Shown: positions 1 to 10,015 of the stretch, one piece after another
How positions within the stretch are numbered: position 1 is the stretch's first letter
Layout of the letters: every line of letters begins with the position of its first letter
Assembly: GCF_036850765.1 (NCBI RefSeq)
Contig: NC_089490.1
Coordinates: 127,624,522-127,688,521 of the forward strand
Direction: 5' to 3'
DNA: 64,000 bases
DNA from: Saccopteryx bilineata
Lineage: Eukaryota > Chordata > Mammalia > Chiroptera > Emballonuridae
Position numbers and translations under genes: made by a program
Notes under the pieces: model-generated
What the model was told of the DNA's origin: nothing
Seen by the model: only the letters and a program-made list of their open reading frames with translations
The model's database searches: none

Positions 1-57
1 CCCTCTCTTTCTTCTTCTTCTTCTTCTTCTTCTTCTTCTTCTTCTTCTTCTTCTTCA
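1..57. repeat. (TTC)n microsatellite
   Basis: Uninterrupted CTT/TTC trinucleotide repeat from about position 9 to 56 at the left edge of the window, directly beside an antisense L1 fragment. It is a simple-sequence expansion and may start outside the window. Confidence 0.9.
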
Positions 58-2631
58 AGAAGACCCTTTAGCATTTTATGTAATACTACTGGATTTGTGT
101 GATGAACTCCTTTAGCTTTTTCTAGTCTGGGAAGTTCTTTATCTATCCTTCTTTTTAAATGATAGCTCTGCTGGGTAGAGTAAACTTAGTTGTAGGTCCT
201 TGCTTTCATCACTTTGAATATTTCTTGCCAATTCCTTTGGGCCTGCAAACTTTCTGTTGAGGAATTGGCTGACAGTCTTATAGGAGCTCCCTTGTAGGTA
301 ACTAACTGCTTTTCTCTTGCGGCTTTTAAGACTCTCTTTTTGTTTTTAACTTTTGCATTTTGATTATGTGTCTTGTTGTGGGCCTCTTTGAATTCATCTT
401 ATTTGGGACTCTCTGTACTTCCTGGACTTGTATGTCTATTTCCTTCATCAGGTTAGGGAAGTTTTCTGTCATTATTTTTTCAAATAGATTTTTTATTTCT
501 TAAGTGAGAAATGGGGAGGAAGAGAGACAGATTCCCTAATGTTCCCTAATCAGGATGCACCCAGAAAGCCCCTATGAAGTGATGCTCTGCCCATCTGGGG
601 CAGCTGCACCATTGCTCAGCAACTGAGCTATTTTAACTCTGGAGGCAAGGCCATGAAGCTATCCTTAGTGCCCAGGGCCAACTTGCTCCAATCAAGCCAT
701 GGCTGCAGGAGGGGAAGAGAGAGAGAAAGAGAGAGAGAGAAAGGAAAGGTGGAGAAGCAGATGGTCGCTTCTCCTGTGTGCCCTGACTGGGAATTCAAAT
801 AGACTTTCAATTTCTTGCTCTCCTCTCCTTCCAGTACCCTTATGATGCAGATGTTACACTTGAAGTTGTCCCAGAGGCTCCTTACACTATCTTCATTTTT
901 TTGGATTCTTTTTTCTTTTTGCTGTTCTGATTGGGTGTTTTTTGCTTCCTTATATTCCAAATTGCTGGTTTGATTCTCAGCTTCATTGACTCTACTGTTG
1001 ACTCCCTGTAAATTATTCTTCATTTCAGTTAGTCTATCTTTCATTTCTGACTGGTCTTTTTTTTTTTATGTGAGGTTCTTTCTAAGTTTATTGAGCATCC
1101 TTATAACCAGCGTTTTGAATTCTACATCTAGTAGATTGCTAGTCTCCAATTTATTTAGTTTTTTTTTTCTGGAGTTTTGTTCTCTTCTTTCATTTGAGAC
1201 ATGTTTCTTTGTCTCCTTATTTTGGCAGCCTCCCTGGATTTGTTTCTAAATATTAGGTAGAGCTGCTATATCTCCTGAACTTGTAGAGTGGCCTAACGTA
1301 ATAGGTGTTCTGTAGGTTCCAGTAGCACAGCCTCCCCAATCACCCTAGCTGGGCATTTGAGGTGCATTCCTCATGTGGGCTGTGTACACCTTCCTGTTGT
1401 AGCTGAGCTTTGACTGCTGTTGGCATGTCAATTGGGAGGGATTTACCTCCAGGCTAATTAGTTGTAAGGACTGGCTGTGACCACTGACTGCTGACCTCTG
1501 ACCACTGTGGAGGATCAGCTGTTCAGAGGCCCACCCAAAGAGCAAGACTTACTTCAACAGGGCTCTGATGCCCACTGAGTCCTCCAATTGAGTGTGTTGC
1601 TTGTGGAGGTGGTTGGGTGGTGGTGCTTTGACATGGTCTGAGGTTGTCCACTGGGCACACTGGCTCTGGGGCCTCCCAGGAAGTGCAGGCCAAGGTCAGC
1701 CAATACCTGTGTCCTTCCCTGGACCTTTTGGCATGAGCTACAAAGCAATCTGCAGTTCACTGCTACTTGCACTAGGCTTAGAGGTACCAAGGCAAGGCCA
1801 AGCTGTGAACCAAGGCCAGCTGCTTAGTGACAGGTATTGGGCATGCTGACGCCAGATGCTGCTTCTTGGAGAGATTTTAGAAAAACATGAAGTATGAACC
1901 AGGACAGGCCATTCCTATTGAAAAGCCACTGAAAACAGCTTTTGTGTGCCTGAAAGTTGGGTGGGCTGGGGCCTCAGGGAATCACCAGGGTGGGGAAAAC
2001 AGTGTATACCAGGTTGGTAGGAGTCTCTTATAGTATATGGTGCTGGCCTGCAGTCTCCGAAGGGGGAGGGCTCACCAAAGGAACAGCGGCTTCTGCTAGC
2101 AATTTTGCTGGGAGAAAGCTGTCCCCCAGCTTTTGCCCTGATGCCTCTGTTCCTCCTTATATGTCTCTGGTGCCTTTCAAGCTGCTGCTCCAGATCTAGA
2201 GCTCAGAGAGAGAGTGAGTCTGAGTAAGTCTGTGTGTAGGCCCTTTAAGAGGAACTGTCTGGGACTCCAGCAGCCCTCCATTTTCCTCAGCCTCAATGCT
2301 CACTTATTTTTACAGCCAGAAGTTATGGGGACTTCTCTTTTTGGCACTGAAACCCTGGGCTGGGGGGCCTGGTGTGACAGGGGACTCCAGCAGAGCAAGG
2401 ATATTCCTCCCGATTTTTATCCATCACATGTGGATATGAGATCAGACCATTCTGCATCTCTGCCCCTCCTACCAGTCTCGATGTTGCTTCTTCTTTAATT
2501 CCCTAGTTGTAGGACTTCCATTCAGTCAAATTTCAGGAGGATGTGAGTGATGGTTGTTACTTTAGTTGTAATTTTGATGTGGTTGTAGGAGAAGGCTGAG
2601 TTTACTTACCCTGCCATCTTAACCGGAAGTT
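58..2631 (-). mobile_element. Old L1 fragment: ORF1 and 5' UTR, antisense
   Basis: Read on the minus strand, 1,250 to 58 resembles an L1 ORF1 region (a coiled-coil-rich stretch is still partly open at 628-1,044) and 1,250-2,631 resembles an L1 5' UTR, ending near the CCATCTTAACCGG motif. No ORF2 is present, so the 3' part lies left of the window or the copy is a half-L1 type. It is more diverged than the two L1s further right, with many stops. A SINE splits it at 501-795. I assign it by its resemblance to the L1 copies in this window and to general L1 layout; the subfamily is not determined. Confidence 0.65.
501..795 (-). repeat. Long bat-type tRNA SINE, head-truncated
   Basis: Antisense copy of the long SINE: body landmarks such as GATGCTCTGCCCATC and GGAGAAGCAGATGG are present, but the tRNA head stops inside the B-box area. 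It is flanked by a diverged 20-bp target duplication (481-500 and 796-815), which proves insertion into the L1. A (GA)n run expands its middle (718-742). Confidence 0.8.
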
Positions 2632-3230
2632 TATTACCAATACTCAGCTATTCTTTTCCTTTTTTAAAAAATTAATTTTAATGGGGTGATGTTAATCAAT
2701 CAGGGTACATAGGTTCAGAGAAATCATCTCCAGGTTATTTTGACATTTGATTATGTTGCATACCCATCACCCAAAGTCATATAGTCTTCCGTCACCTTCT
2801 ATCTGGTTTTCTTTCTCTTCTCTCAACCTCTCCCTTCCCTTCCCTAACCCCAGTAACCACCACACTCTTGTCCATGTCCCTGAATCTCATTTTCTGTCCC
2901 ACCTATGTATGGAATCATATAGTTCTTAGTTTTTTCTGATTTACTTATTTCACTCAGTATAATGTTATCAAGGTCCATCCATGTTGTTGTAAATGATCCG
3001 ATGTCATCATTTCTTATGGCTGAGTAGTATTCCATAGTATATATGTATCACATCTTCTTTATCCAATCATCTATTGAAGGGCTTTTTGGTTGTTTCCCTG
3101 TCTTGGCCACTGTGAACAATGCTGCAATGAACATGGGGCTGCATGTGTCTTTATGTACCAGTGATTTTGAGTTATGGGGGTATATTTCCAGTAGAGGGAT
3201 TGCTGGGTCATATGGTATATCCATTTATAT

Positions 3231-3610
3231 ATATTTTTTTCTTTTTTGTACTTCCTCTGAGGTTGGAAACGGGGAGGCAGTCAGACAGACTCCCGCATGC
3301 GCCCGACGGGGATCCACCCGGCACGCCCACCCGGGGGTGATGCTCTGCCCATCTTGGGGTGTCGTTCTGCCGCAATCAGAGCCATTCTAGCACCTGCGGC
3401 AGAGGCCACAGAGCCATCCTCAGTGCCCGGGCAAACGCTGTTCCAATGGAGCCTTGGCAGTGGGAGGGGAAGAGAGAGACAGAGAGGAAGGAGAGGGGAA
3501 GGGGCAGAGAAGCAGATGGGTGCTTCTCCTGTGTGCCCTGGCCGGGAATCAAACCCAGGACTCCTGCACGCCAGGTTGATGCTCTACCACTGAGCCAACC
3601 GGCCAGGGCC
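3231..3610 (-). repeat. Long bat-type tRNA SINE
   Basis: Complete antisense copy with a T-rich left end and the tRNA head on the right, ending in GAGCCAACCGGCCAGGGCC. It sits inside the 3' part of L1-A, with an imperfect short duplication (ATTTATA type) on each side. Confidence 0.85.
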
Positions 3611-3820
3611 TCTATTTATAATTTTTTGAGAAACCACCATGCTTTCTTCCATAGTGGTTGTACTACTTTACATTCCCACCAACAGTGGATGAGGGTTCCT
3701 TTTTCACAATAGCCTCTCCAACATTTGTTATTACCTGTCTTGTTGATAATAGCTAATCTAACAGGTGTAAGGTGGTATCTCATTGTAGTTTTCATTTACA
3801 TTTCTCTAATAGCTAATGAA

Positions 3821-3826
3821 GATGAG
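3821..3826. repeat. Target-site duplication of the provirus, left copy
   Basis: GATGAG immediately before the 5' LTR. It is repeated exactly at 11,918-11,923 after the 3' LTR. Removing the provirus rejoins L1-A ORF2 sequence that is collinear with L1-B. A 6-bp duplication is the size expected for many betaretrovirus integrases. Confidence 0.95.
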
Positions 3827-4254
3827 TGTTGTGGACCGGTAATGGCAAAAAGCCATTATAGATTCAAGGCTTGGCAGGGGGCTTAAGTTCTACCCCCTCC
3901 ATCTCCATATTTGGCTTTGATGCTCTGTGTTTGCACCCACTCCCCTTCCTTCCTTGGGTTGCAGGAAGCAATATACATACCCTTCCTCTGACTCTTTGTT
4001 TTCAGATGTTTGTAAAATTCACTAATGTATACTGTTTTTGCCTTGGGAGAGTTCCTGTCTTAGCCTTTGATGTGCAACTTTGTATCAGGGTCCTTGATTT
4101 GCATAGGTCCATATAATAAAGCGAACTGAGGCTGTGAGGCACTCAGATGCTGCCAGGCAGTTTGAGGAGTCCTCCCGGTCCCATCGGTTTTGTTCTGACA
4201 AAGTGTGTTTCCTTAATTCCGCACCATTATTTGGAGCTGCGCTGGTCCGCGGCA
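3827..4254 (+). repeat. 5' LTR
   Basis: 428-bp LTR beginning TGTTGTGGACCGG and ending GTCCGCGGCA. A polyadenylation signal AATAAA lies at 4,115-4,120 within an AT-rich ATATAATAAA that could also serve as a TATA-like element. It differs from the 3' LTR by two substitutions and one 1-bp indel, all clustered in the last 30 bp. Confidence 0.95.
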
Positions 4255-4256
4255 AG

Positions 4257-4274
4257 TGGCGCCCGAACAGACGA
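4257..4274 (+). promoter_or_regulatory. Primer-binding site, lysine tRNA type
   Basis: Two bases after the 5' LTR the sequence reads TGGCGCCCGAACAG followed by ACGA. The first 14 bases match the complement of the 3' end of the tRNA-Lys3 class used by several betaretroviruses and lentiviruses; the last four bases differ. It would prime minus-strand DNA synthesis. Confidence 0.85.
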
Positions 4275-4386
4275 CTTGAGTACGAGGAAACTAAAACTGA
4301 AGGAAGGTGACGGAACTCCCCAAAGTGAAGTGCGCACAGTGAGTAAAGAAAGTTTTTGGGGAAAGTGTAGTTGGGAGTAAAAGAAT

Positions 4387-5859
4387 ATGGGACAGATAGG
4401 GTCAAAAGTAAGGGACCTTTTTGTAAAAATGTTTCCATATGAAGACAAATCATTGTCTGAAGAGTATCAGGGTAAGCCAGAAACAGAGGGATGTGAATAT
4501 GAGGATAACTTGAAGTCTGAGGATGACAGGGGGGATGAAAAATCCGTGGCTATGGCTGCCTTAGCCGCGGGGCCTCCGCTGCCCTCAGCTCCTTCCTACA
4601 TTCAACCCTCTGCTCCTCCGTTCCCTTATCGGGCTGATTCCATAGTCTATAGCTCAAAATCTGGGAAATCTCCTCTCCAACAATCTATAGACCAGGCTCG
4701 AAATATAGGGGAAACAATAGATGGCTTTGCCTGTTTTCCTATTGTGGAAAGACAGGATGATACAGGGAGACTAGTGCGAGAACATGAACCTGTACCTTTT
4801 AAAACTCTGAAAGAGCTTAAACTTGCTTGTGCTCAGTATGGGCCTACTGCCCCTTTTACACTTGGTTTATTAGATACCATTAGTGCAAAGGCTCTTCCCC
4901 CAAATGACTGGAAGGCGATTGCTCGTGCTTGTCTCTCTGGGGGTGATTATTTGTTGTGGAAGTCAAACTTTCATGAAAAGGCTATAGAGCTGGATGAGAA
5001 AAATCAGCAAGAGGAGGTTGCTGTTACTGTAGATATGTTAACTGGAGAAGGACAGTATGCCCATATGGCAACTCAATTAGAATATCGACCAGCTATTTAT
5101 GATATAATTAATCAGCTAGCCACACAGGCATGGAAATGCCTGCCTATTCCAGGGACCAAACCAGAAGAATTTGGTAAAATTAGGCAGGGTGCAGACGAGC
5201 GATTTCAAGACTTTGTCTCACGGCTAATTCAAGCAGTTGAAAGAATAGTAGGGGATAAAAATGTGGGAAAGGTTTTAATAAAACAACTAGCCTATGAAAA
5301 TGCTAATTCTGCTTGTCAGGCTGCACTTCAGCCTCACCGCAAGAAGGGAGATATAGAGGATTATATTAGAATTTGCGCTGATGTTGGGCCTTCATACATG
5401 CAAGGTCTTGCCTTTACCACAGGTAATAAGGCAAGATTTCCAGGACAAAATTTTGATAAAGGACAGAACAAGCAAAGGAAGGAAGGTCAGGGAAGTACTT
5501 TTGCCCGTGGAAACTGTTTTCAATGCGGGGGTTCAGGGCATTTTGCTAAAAACTGCCCTGCTTTCCCCGGATATTGGTCTCGGCCTCTCCCTCAAGGACA
5601 GCCAGCCCTTAAGGCTCCGGACCTCTGCCCACTCTGTAGACATGGGAAACATTGGAAGAATAAGGGGAGGCCTAAATGTACTACCGCAGGACAGGGAAAC
5701 GGACAATGGGGCCCTCCCCGGCCCCATCAAACAATAGGGGCAATGTCAGTGTTTCCTCAGCAAATTCAGATTCCAGTAGGCCAAACATTGCCCAACTATC
5801 CCAGGCAACAACAGGCAGTACAGGACTGGACCTCAGTCCCACCTCCCAATTCGTATTGA
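4387..5859 (+). CDS. gag: Gag polyprotein of the provirus (490 aa, open)
   Basis: Structural polyprotein that would assemble the capsid. The frame is open from ATG 4,387 to TGA 5,857. It begins MGQIGS, a plausible N-myristoylation signal. A short acidic and proline-rich region follows, with PSAPSYIQPSAPP at about residues 65-78. The capsid region starts near FPIVE (about residue 117). Nucleocapsid has one normal CX2CX4HX4C zinc knuckle (CFQCGGSGHFAKNC) and a second one, CPLCRHGKHW, whose final cysteine position is glycine. The protein is short for a betaretroviral Gag because most of a matrix core seems missing between MGQIGS and the acidic stretch. It overlaps pro by 160 nt in the -1 frame. 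Confidence 0.9.
   Translation: MGQIGSKVRDLFVKMFPYEDKSLSEEYQGKPETEGCEYEDNLKSEDDRGDEKSVAMAALAAGPPLPSAPSYIQPSAPPFPYRADSIVYSSKSGKSPLQQSIDQARNIGETIDGFACFPIVERQDDTGRLVREHEPVPFKTLKELKLACAQYGPTAPFTLGLLDTISAKALPPNDWKAIARACLSGGDYLLWKSNFHEKAIELDEKNQQEEVAVTVDMLTGEGQYAHMATQLEYRPAIYDIINQLATQAWKCLPIPGTKPEEFGKIRQGADERFQDFVSRLIQAVERIVGDKNVGKVLIKQLAYENANSACQAALQPHRKKGDIEDYIRICADVGPSYMQGLAFTTGNKARFPGQNFDKGQNKQRKEGQGSTFARGNCFQCGGSGHFAKNCPAFPGYWSRPLPQGQPALKAPDLCPLCRHGKHWKNKGRPKCTTAGQGNGQWGPPRPHQTIGAMSVFPQQIQIPVGQTLPNYPRQQQAVQDWTSVPPPNSY
5694..5741 (+). promoter_or_regulatory. gag-pro -1 ribosomal frameshift signal with pseudoknot
   Basis: Slippery heptamer G GGA AAC at 5,694-5,700, in the correct phase of the gag frame. 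After a 7-nt spacer, GGGGCC (5,708-5,713) can pair with GGCCCC (5,720-5,725). Four C's in the loop (5,716-5,719) can pair with GGGG at 5,737-5,740, making a classical H-type pseudoknot. Ribosomes slipping here would enter the dUTPase-protease frame. The second GGGAAAC at 5,644-5,650 is out of phase and is not a candidate. Confidence 0.85.
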
Positions 5860-6539
5860 CTCCAGAGATGGGACCTCAAGCCATACCCACTGGAATTTTT
5901 GGGCCACTTCCCAGTAACACAGTAGGAATCTTGTTAGGCAAAAGTAGTTTAACTATGAGGGAATTCTTTGTTCTTCCTGGAGTGATAGACTCTGATTATA
6001 CAGGGGAAATTAAAGTAATGGCTCACACTTTGAGGAATATAGTCACTATCTCCCCTGATATGAAAATTGCTCAATTAATCCTTTTACCTCTTTTAAGACA
6101 AGGCCAAACCCTGCTAAAGGGACCCCAAGAGAATCAAAGATTTGGCTCCACTGATACTGCCTATTGGATTCAAAAAATAGGTCAGGAATGCCCTGAAATG
6201 GAACTAACAATACAAGGGCGTAAATTTAAAGGGCTTTTAGATACTGGGGCTGATGAATCTGTTATTGCAAAGCTACATTGGCCTCCTTCCTGGCCCACTC
6301 ATGCAGCAGCCACAGAATTACAAGGTATAGGGCAGAGTAAATCCCCTCAACAAAGTTCTAGTTTTTTACAATGGGAAGATAAAGAAGGTCATTCTGGATT
6401 TTTTCAGCCTTATGTGCTCCCTGGATTGCCAGTTAATTTATGGGGTAGAGATGTTTTGAAAAATATGGGGGCATTGCTTGTCAGTCCTAATAGTTTAGTT
6501 AGCACTCAAATGCTTGATCAGGGATTTTTTGCCCACTAA
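5700..6539 (+). CDS. pro: dUTPase-protease (pro), C-terminal G-patch cut off
   Basis: Read by -1 frameshift from gag. A dUTPase domain (about 5,817-6,155) shows TGLDL, GKSS, GVIDSDYTGE, IAQLIL and RFGSTD motifs, matching the five trimeric dUTPase motifs. It would hydrolyse dUTP to dUMP to limit uracil in viral DNA. The aspartic protease follows with the active-site motif LLDTGADES (about 6,234-6,260) and WGRDVLKNMG near its end. The frame stops at TAA 6,537-6,539, just after a T6 run (6,525-6,530). Directly downstream another frame encodes a glycine-rich G-patch-like tail up to TAG 6,631, so a small indel near the T run probably severed that tail. Confidence 0.85.
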   Translation, partial: RTMGPSPAPSNNRGNVSVSSANSDSSRPNIAQLSQATTGSTGLDLSPTSQFVLTPEMGPQAIPTGIFGPLPSNTVGILLGKSSLTMREFFVLPGVIDSDYTGEIKVMAHTLRNIVTISPDMKIAQLILLPLLRQGQTLLKGPQENQRFGSTDTAYWIQKIGQECPEMELTIQGRKFKGLLDTGADESVIAKLHWPPSWPTHAAATELQGIGQSKSPQQSSSFLQWEDKEGHSGFFQPYVLPGLPVNLWGRDVLKNMGALLVSPNSLVSTQMLDQGFFAH

Positions 6540-6633
6540 GGGTCTAGGGAAAGAACAGCGAGGAATTCTCACCCCCATAGAAGTGGCACCCAATACCAGA
6601 AGGCATGGATTAGGATATCAAAATTTTGCATAG
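6540..6633 (+). pseudogene. Displaced G-patch tail of pro, with pro-pol slippery site
   Basis: In the frame starting at 6,538 the sequence encodes KGLGKEQRG and later HGLGYQNFA before TAG 6,631-6,633. This resembles the glycine-rich G-patch domain at the end of betaretroviral proteases. It is out of frame with the protease upstream. The heptamer A AAT TTT lies at 6,621-6,627 in phase with this tail, four nucleotides before its stop; slipping -1 there leads into the RT frame. The layout shows that the tail was the original pro terminus. Confidence 0.75.
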
Positions 6634-8453
6634 GGGCCTTGGTAGCTCCTGCTACCCCAATAATGCACTGTGCAGACCCAATTACTTGGAAATCAGATAA
6701 TCCTGTATGGGTAGACCAATGGCCCCTTTCTCAGGAGAAACTTAGGGCAGCTGCTCAATTGGTACAGGAACAGCTACAGCTTGGGCACATTGAACCATCT
6801 AATAGTCCATGGAATACGCCTATATTTGTCATTAAAAAGAAATCAGGAAACTGGAGGCTATTACAAGATTTGAGAGCAATAAATAAGACTATGGAAATTA
6901 TGGGTCCTCTCCAGCTAGGACTTCCTTCTCCTACTGCCATTCCATGGAACTATCACCTTATAGTTGTTGATTTGAAGGATTGCTTTTTTACTATTCCTTT
7001 AAGCCCTCATGATTGCAAGCGTTTTGCATTCAGTGTTCCTTCACTTAATTTTCAGGCTCCCATGGAGCGATACCAGTGGAGAGTTTTGCCTCAAGGTATG
7101 GCTAATAGTCCTACCTTGTGCCAAAAATATGTTTCTCAAGCCATCTCTCCAGTACGAAGGCAACACCCTAAGGCATACATAATTCATTATATGGATGATA
7201 TTCTTATTGCTCATCCAGATAAAGACACTGTGTTGACCATTTTGCAACAACTAGAATATTCTCTGAAAAAATCAGGACTTTATATAGCTCCTGAAAAGGT
7301 ACAGCAATCTTTACCTTTTTCTTATTTAGGACAAATTATTGAGGGACAACAAATTCGCCCACAGAAAATAGAAATCAGGACAGATCATTTGCAAACTTTA
7401 AACGATTTCCAGAAACTGTTAGGAGACATTAATTGGCTTAGACCTTCCTTGAAATTAACTACTGGAGAACTGAAGCCACTTTTTGATATTCTTAGAGGCT
7501 CAGCTGAACCAGCTTCTCCTCGGCTACTTACACCTGCGGGACAACAAGCTTTAAAGCTTGTAGAAAAGGCCTTGCAGCAAGCACAACTAAAACGCATAAA
7601 TCCTGAGGAATCAATTGCCCTACTAATATGTCCCTCAAGTTACACTCCAACAGGACTATTGTGGCAAGCTTCAGGTCCTATTGAATGGATTCATTTAGCT
7701 GTTACTCCTAAGAAAGTTTTATCTCCATATTTTGATCTTGTTGCCTCCTTGATTATCAAGGGGCGTAGGCGACTCTTGCAGCTTATAGGTTTTGAGCCAC
7801 AGACTATTGTTGTTCCTTTTTCAAAGGATCAACAACAATGGCTCTGGGAAACTTCCACAAAATGGCAAATCGCTTTTGCAAATTTTACAGGCCAAATTGA
7901 TTCTCACTACCCAGCTGATAAAATAGTTCAATTTTCATTAATTACTACCTTTATATTTCCTAAGACAATTGTTAATGAGCCCATTCCTGAAGCACCTACA
8001 ATCTTTACTGACGGATCCAGCTCAGGAATAGCAGGCTTAATAATCAATGAACAGCTTTATACTGAAACAGTCACCTTAAAATCAGCCCAAAGAGTAGAAT
8101 TACATGCCATTATCATGGCTTTTCAGCATTTGCCACACTCCTCCTTTAATTTATATACAGACAGCAGATATTTACTTATGGTTGTTTCCACTATAGAGAC
8201 TGCTGTCTTAGGGACAACTGCTGATGAGGAACTATTTCAGCAGTTCCTCCTTCTTCAAAGACTTGTACGTCAACATACAGCTCCGTGTTTTATAGGACAT
8301 ATTCGAGCTCACTCCATGCTCCCTGGAGCTTTAGCGCAAGGGAATGCCCTTGTTGATCAAGCTACCCAAAAGAAAATTCATTGGAGCAACCATGACAGAT
8401 CAAGCAATTCAGTCTCATACTATCCATCACCAGAACGCTGCAGCCCTGGGTAA
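6627..8453 (+). pseudogene. pol: Pol part 1: reverse transcriptase and RNase H
   Basis: RNA-dependent DNA polymerase plus RNase H. The RT fingers and palm carry VVDLKDCF (catalytic Asp near 6,970) and YMDD (about 7,188-7,199). The connection region follows, then RNase H with TDGSSSG (about 8,007), RVELHA (about 8,094), YTDSR (about 8,154) and NALVDQ (about 8,346), which supply the acidic active-site residues. The open frame is entered by slippage at 6,621-6,627; its first ATG is at 6,663. It ends at a premature TAA at 8,451 after about 20 codons that no longer look retroviral, because integrase continues in the +1 frame from about 8,400. Domains are intact but Pol is split. Confidence 0.9.
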
Positions 8454-9195
8454 ACAGTTTCAACTTTCTCGGGAAGCAGCACGGCAGATTGTTAAATCTT
8501 GTCCAAGGTGCCCTATATTACAATCTGTCCCTTCGTTTGGAATTAACCCTCGAGGACTCCTACCGGGGCAACTTTGGCAAATGGATGTTACTCATATACC
8601 TTCATTTGGCAAACAATCCTTTGTCCACGTTACAGTAGATACTTATTCTGGATTTATAGTAGCCTCTGCCAGAACAGGAGAGGCTGCTAAACATGTTATA
8701 GCTCACTGCTTGTACGCATTTTCTATTATTGGACTTCCTAAACTGATTAAAACTGACAATGCTCCTGCATATGTAGGAAAAGCATTTACTACATTTTGTC
8801 AGACTTTTGGACTTGACCTAAGGACAAGAATTCCTTACAATCCCCAGGGTCAAGGCATTGTAGAGCGTGCACATCAAACACTTAAAAACCAATTGGAAAA
8901 AATTAAAAAAGGGGAATTATACCCTCAAACTCCTGCAAATCTTCTTTGTCATGCTCTTTTCACTTTAAATTTTTTAAATACTGATGTACAGGGTCATTCA
9001 GCAGCAGAGAGACTCTGGAACCCTGCAAGGAAAGCCTTCCCTGAAGTGCGATGGAGGGACCCACTCACAGGAATCTGGCAAGGGCCAGACCCTGTTCTCT
9101 TATGGGGCCGAGGATATGTGTGTGTTTTTCCTAGGTCTGCTGAAGCTCCTCGGTGGATCCCTGAACGACTGGTGAGACACCATGATTCTAGATGA
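8344..9195 (+). pseudogene. pol: Pol part 2: integrase
   Basis: Integrase homology starts at about 8,400 in a frame shifted relative to RNase H. It shows the N-terminal zinc-binding HHCC set (HTIHH and CPRC), the catalytic triad as QMDVTH, KTDNAP and GIVERAH with D-56-D-35-E spacing, and a C-terminal domain with WQGPDPVLLWGRG and WIPERLVR. The enzyme would process and insert the viral DNA ends. The frame runs open to TGA 9,193-9,195. A one-base insertion or two-base deletion between about 8,365 and 8,405 separates it from RNase H. There is no overlapping env frame at its end, unlike many replication-competent relatives. Confidence 0.9.
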
Positions 9196-10015
9196 GAGAC
9201 TCACTTCACAAGAGCAATTGCATAAGAGTTACTATGCTCTTTTCCCTTTCTCAATTATTATCTAATTTTTTTTAATGTTTTAGATCATTTTATTTTCCTG
9301 ATCCATTGCTTGAAAAGAGGGTGAAAGGGGGGCCTGATTTAGGTATTACTGAATAGAGATCTCATACGGCCGTCTTGAGATTTTTCGAGAGAGATCTCTG
9401 TTTAGTATATATCCTTATTACGTTCCTATTAAGATAGCCCTACTTAAGATCAAGCAGGCCATAATTCAATCTCTAAAACCCCGGGTTTCACTCTTGATTT
9501 GTGTGATTGTATGTGAAGTCTTTGTTTAATGTCTAAGTGTTTTTGTTTATAAGGCCTGAGTAAGTCCTTACATGAAAAGTAATGATAATAATAGTTTTAG
9601 AAGTGCCGGCTGTAGTATTGAAAACAAAATGGGAATAATTTCATTTCCCTATATAAATATAATTTTGTTTGGAATAAGTAGAGCACGCTCATTTTGGATC
9701 CAAAAGACTTGCTGGTTTGGCCAGGCTGCTCCAGGCCGCAAGTGAAAGGCTTGAAGCAGCATAGATTTACATAATAAAGGTGTAAAGATTTTTTTGCTGT
9801 AGAAGAATAATGAAGATCACAATGGGATTTTTCAGTTTTGATATGTACTCTCTAAAGTGCTTGTTAATTAATATTAAGGGGGTGTTTTGATAAGTGTGGG
9901 AATGTTGTTTGGAGGTGCTTTTACTCTATTTTTGTTAAAAGTTAACAAAGTCAAGAATTTCTTGCAATATTTGAAGTCAAAATATTGTAAAGTGTAATTC
10001 AATTGTAAATAATAT
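9196..10015 (+). other. Non-coding provirus segment after pol
   Basis: AT-rich stretch in the place where env would start. It has no open frame of useful length and no recognisable envelope motifs. It contains inverted repeat potential at 9,618-9,671 (CAAAAT and GGGAA pairing with TTCCC and ATTTTG) and a near-palindromic GAGATCTC region at about 9,356-9,402. The function is unknown; it could hold RNA structure used for export or packaging. Confidence 0.5.

Noticed and set aside
3231..3610. Functional tRNA gene from the tRNA-like heads of SINEs
   Set aside because: The heads have mismatches in the stems and continue into SINE bodies; flanking duplications show they are retroposed.
3297..3712. 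Protein-like frames inside the SINE copies, repeated at more than ten places
   Set aside because: The same frames recur with every copy of the long SINE; they are translations of a non-coding repeat.
3871..4116. An 81-codon frame in each LTR as an LTR-encoded protein
   Set aside because: It is present twice because the LTR is, has no known motif, and starts at an arbitrary ATG in U3.
5644..5650. First GGGAAAC as the gag-pro slippery site
   Set aside because: It is in the wrong phase relative to the gag frame; the one at 5,694-5,700 is in phase.
6537..6539. TAA as a read-through stop between pro and pol, gammaretrovirus style
   Set aside because: Although pro and pol now share a frame, the displaced G-patch and the in-phase A AAT TTT site show that the ancestral strategy was -1 frameshifting.
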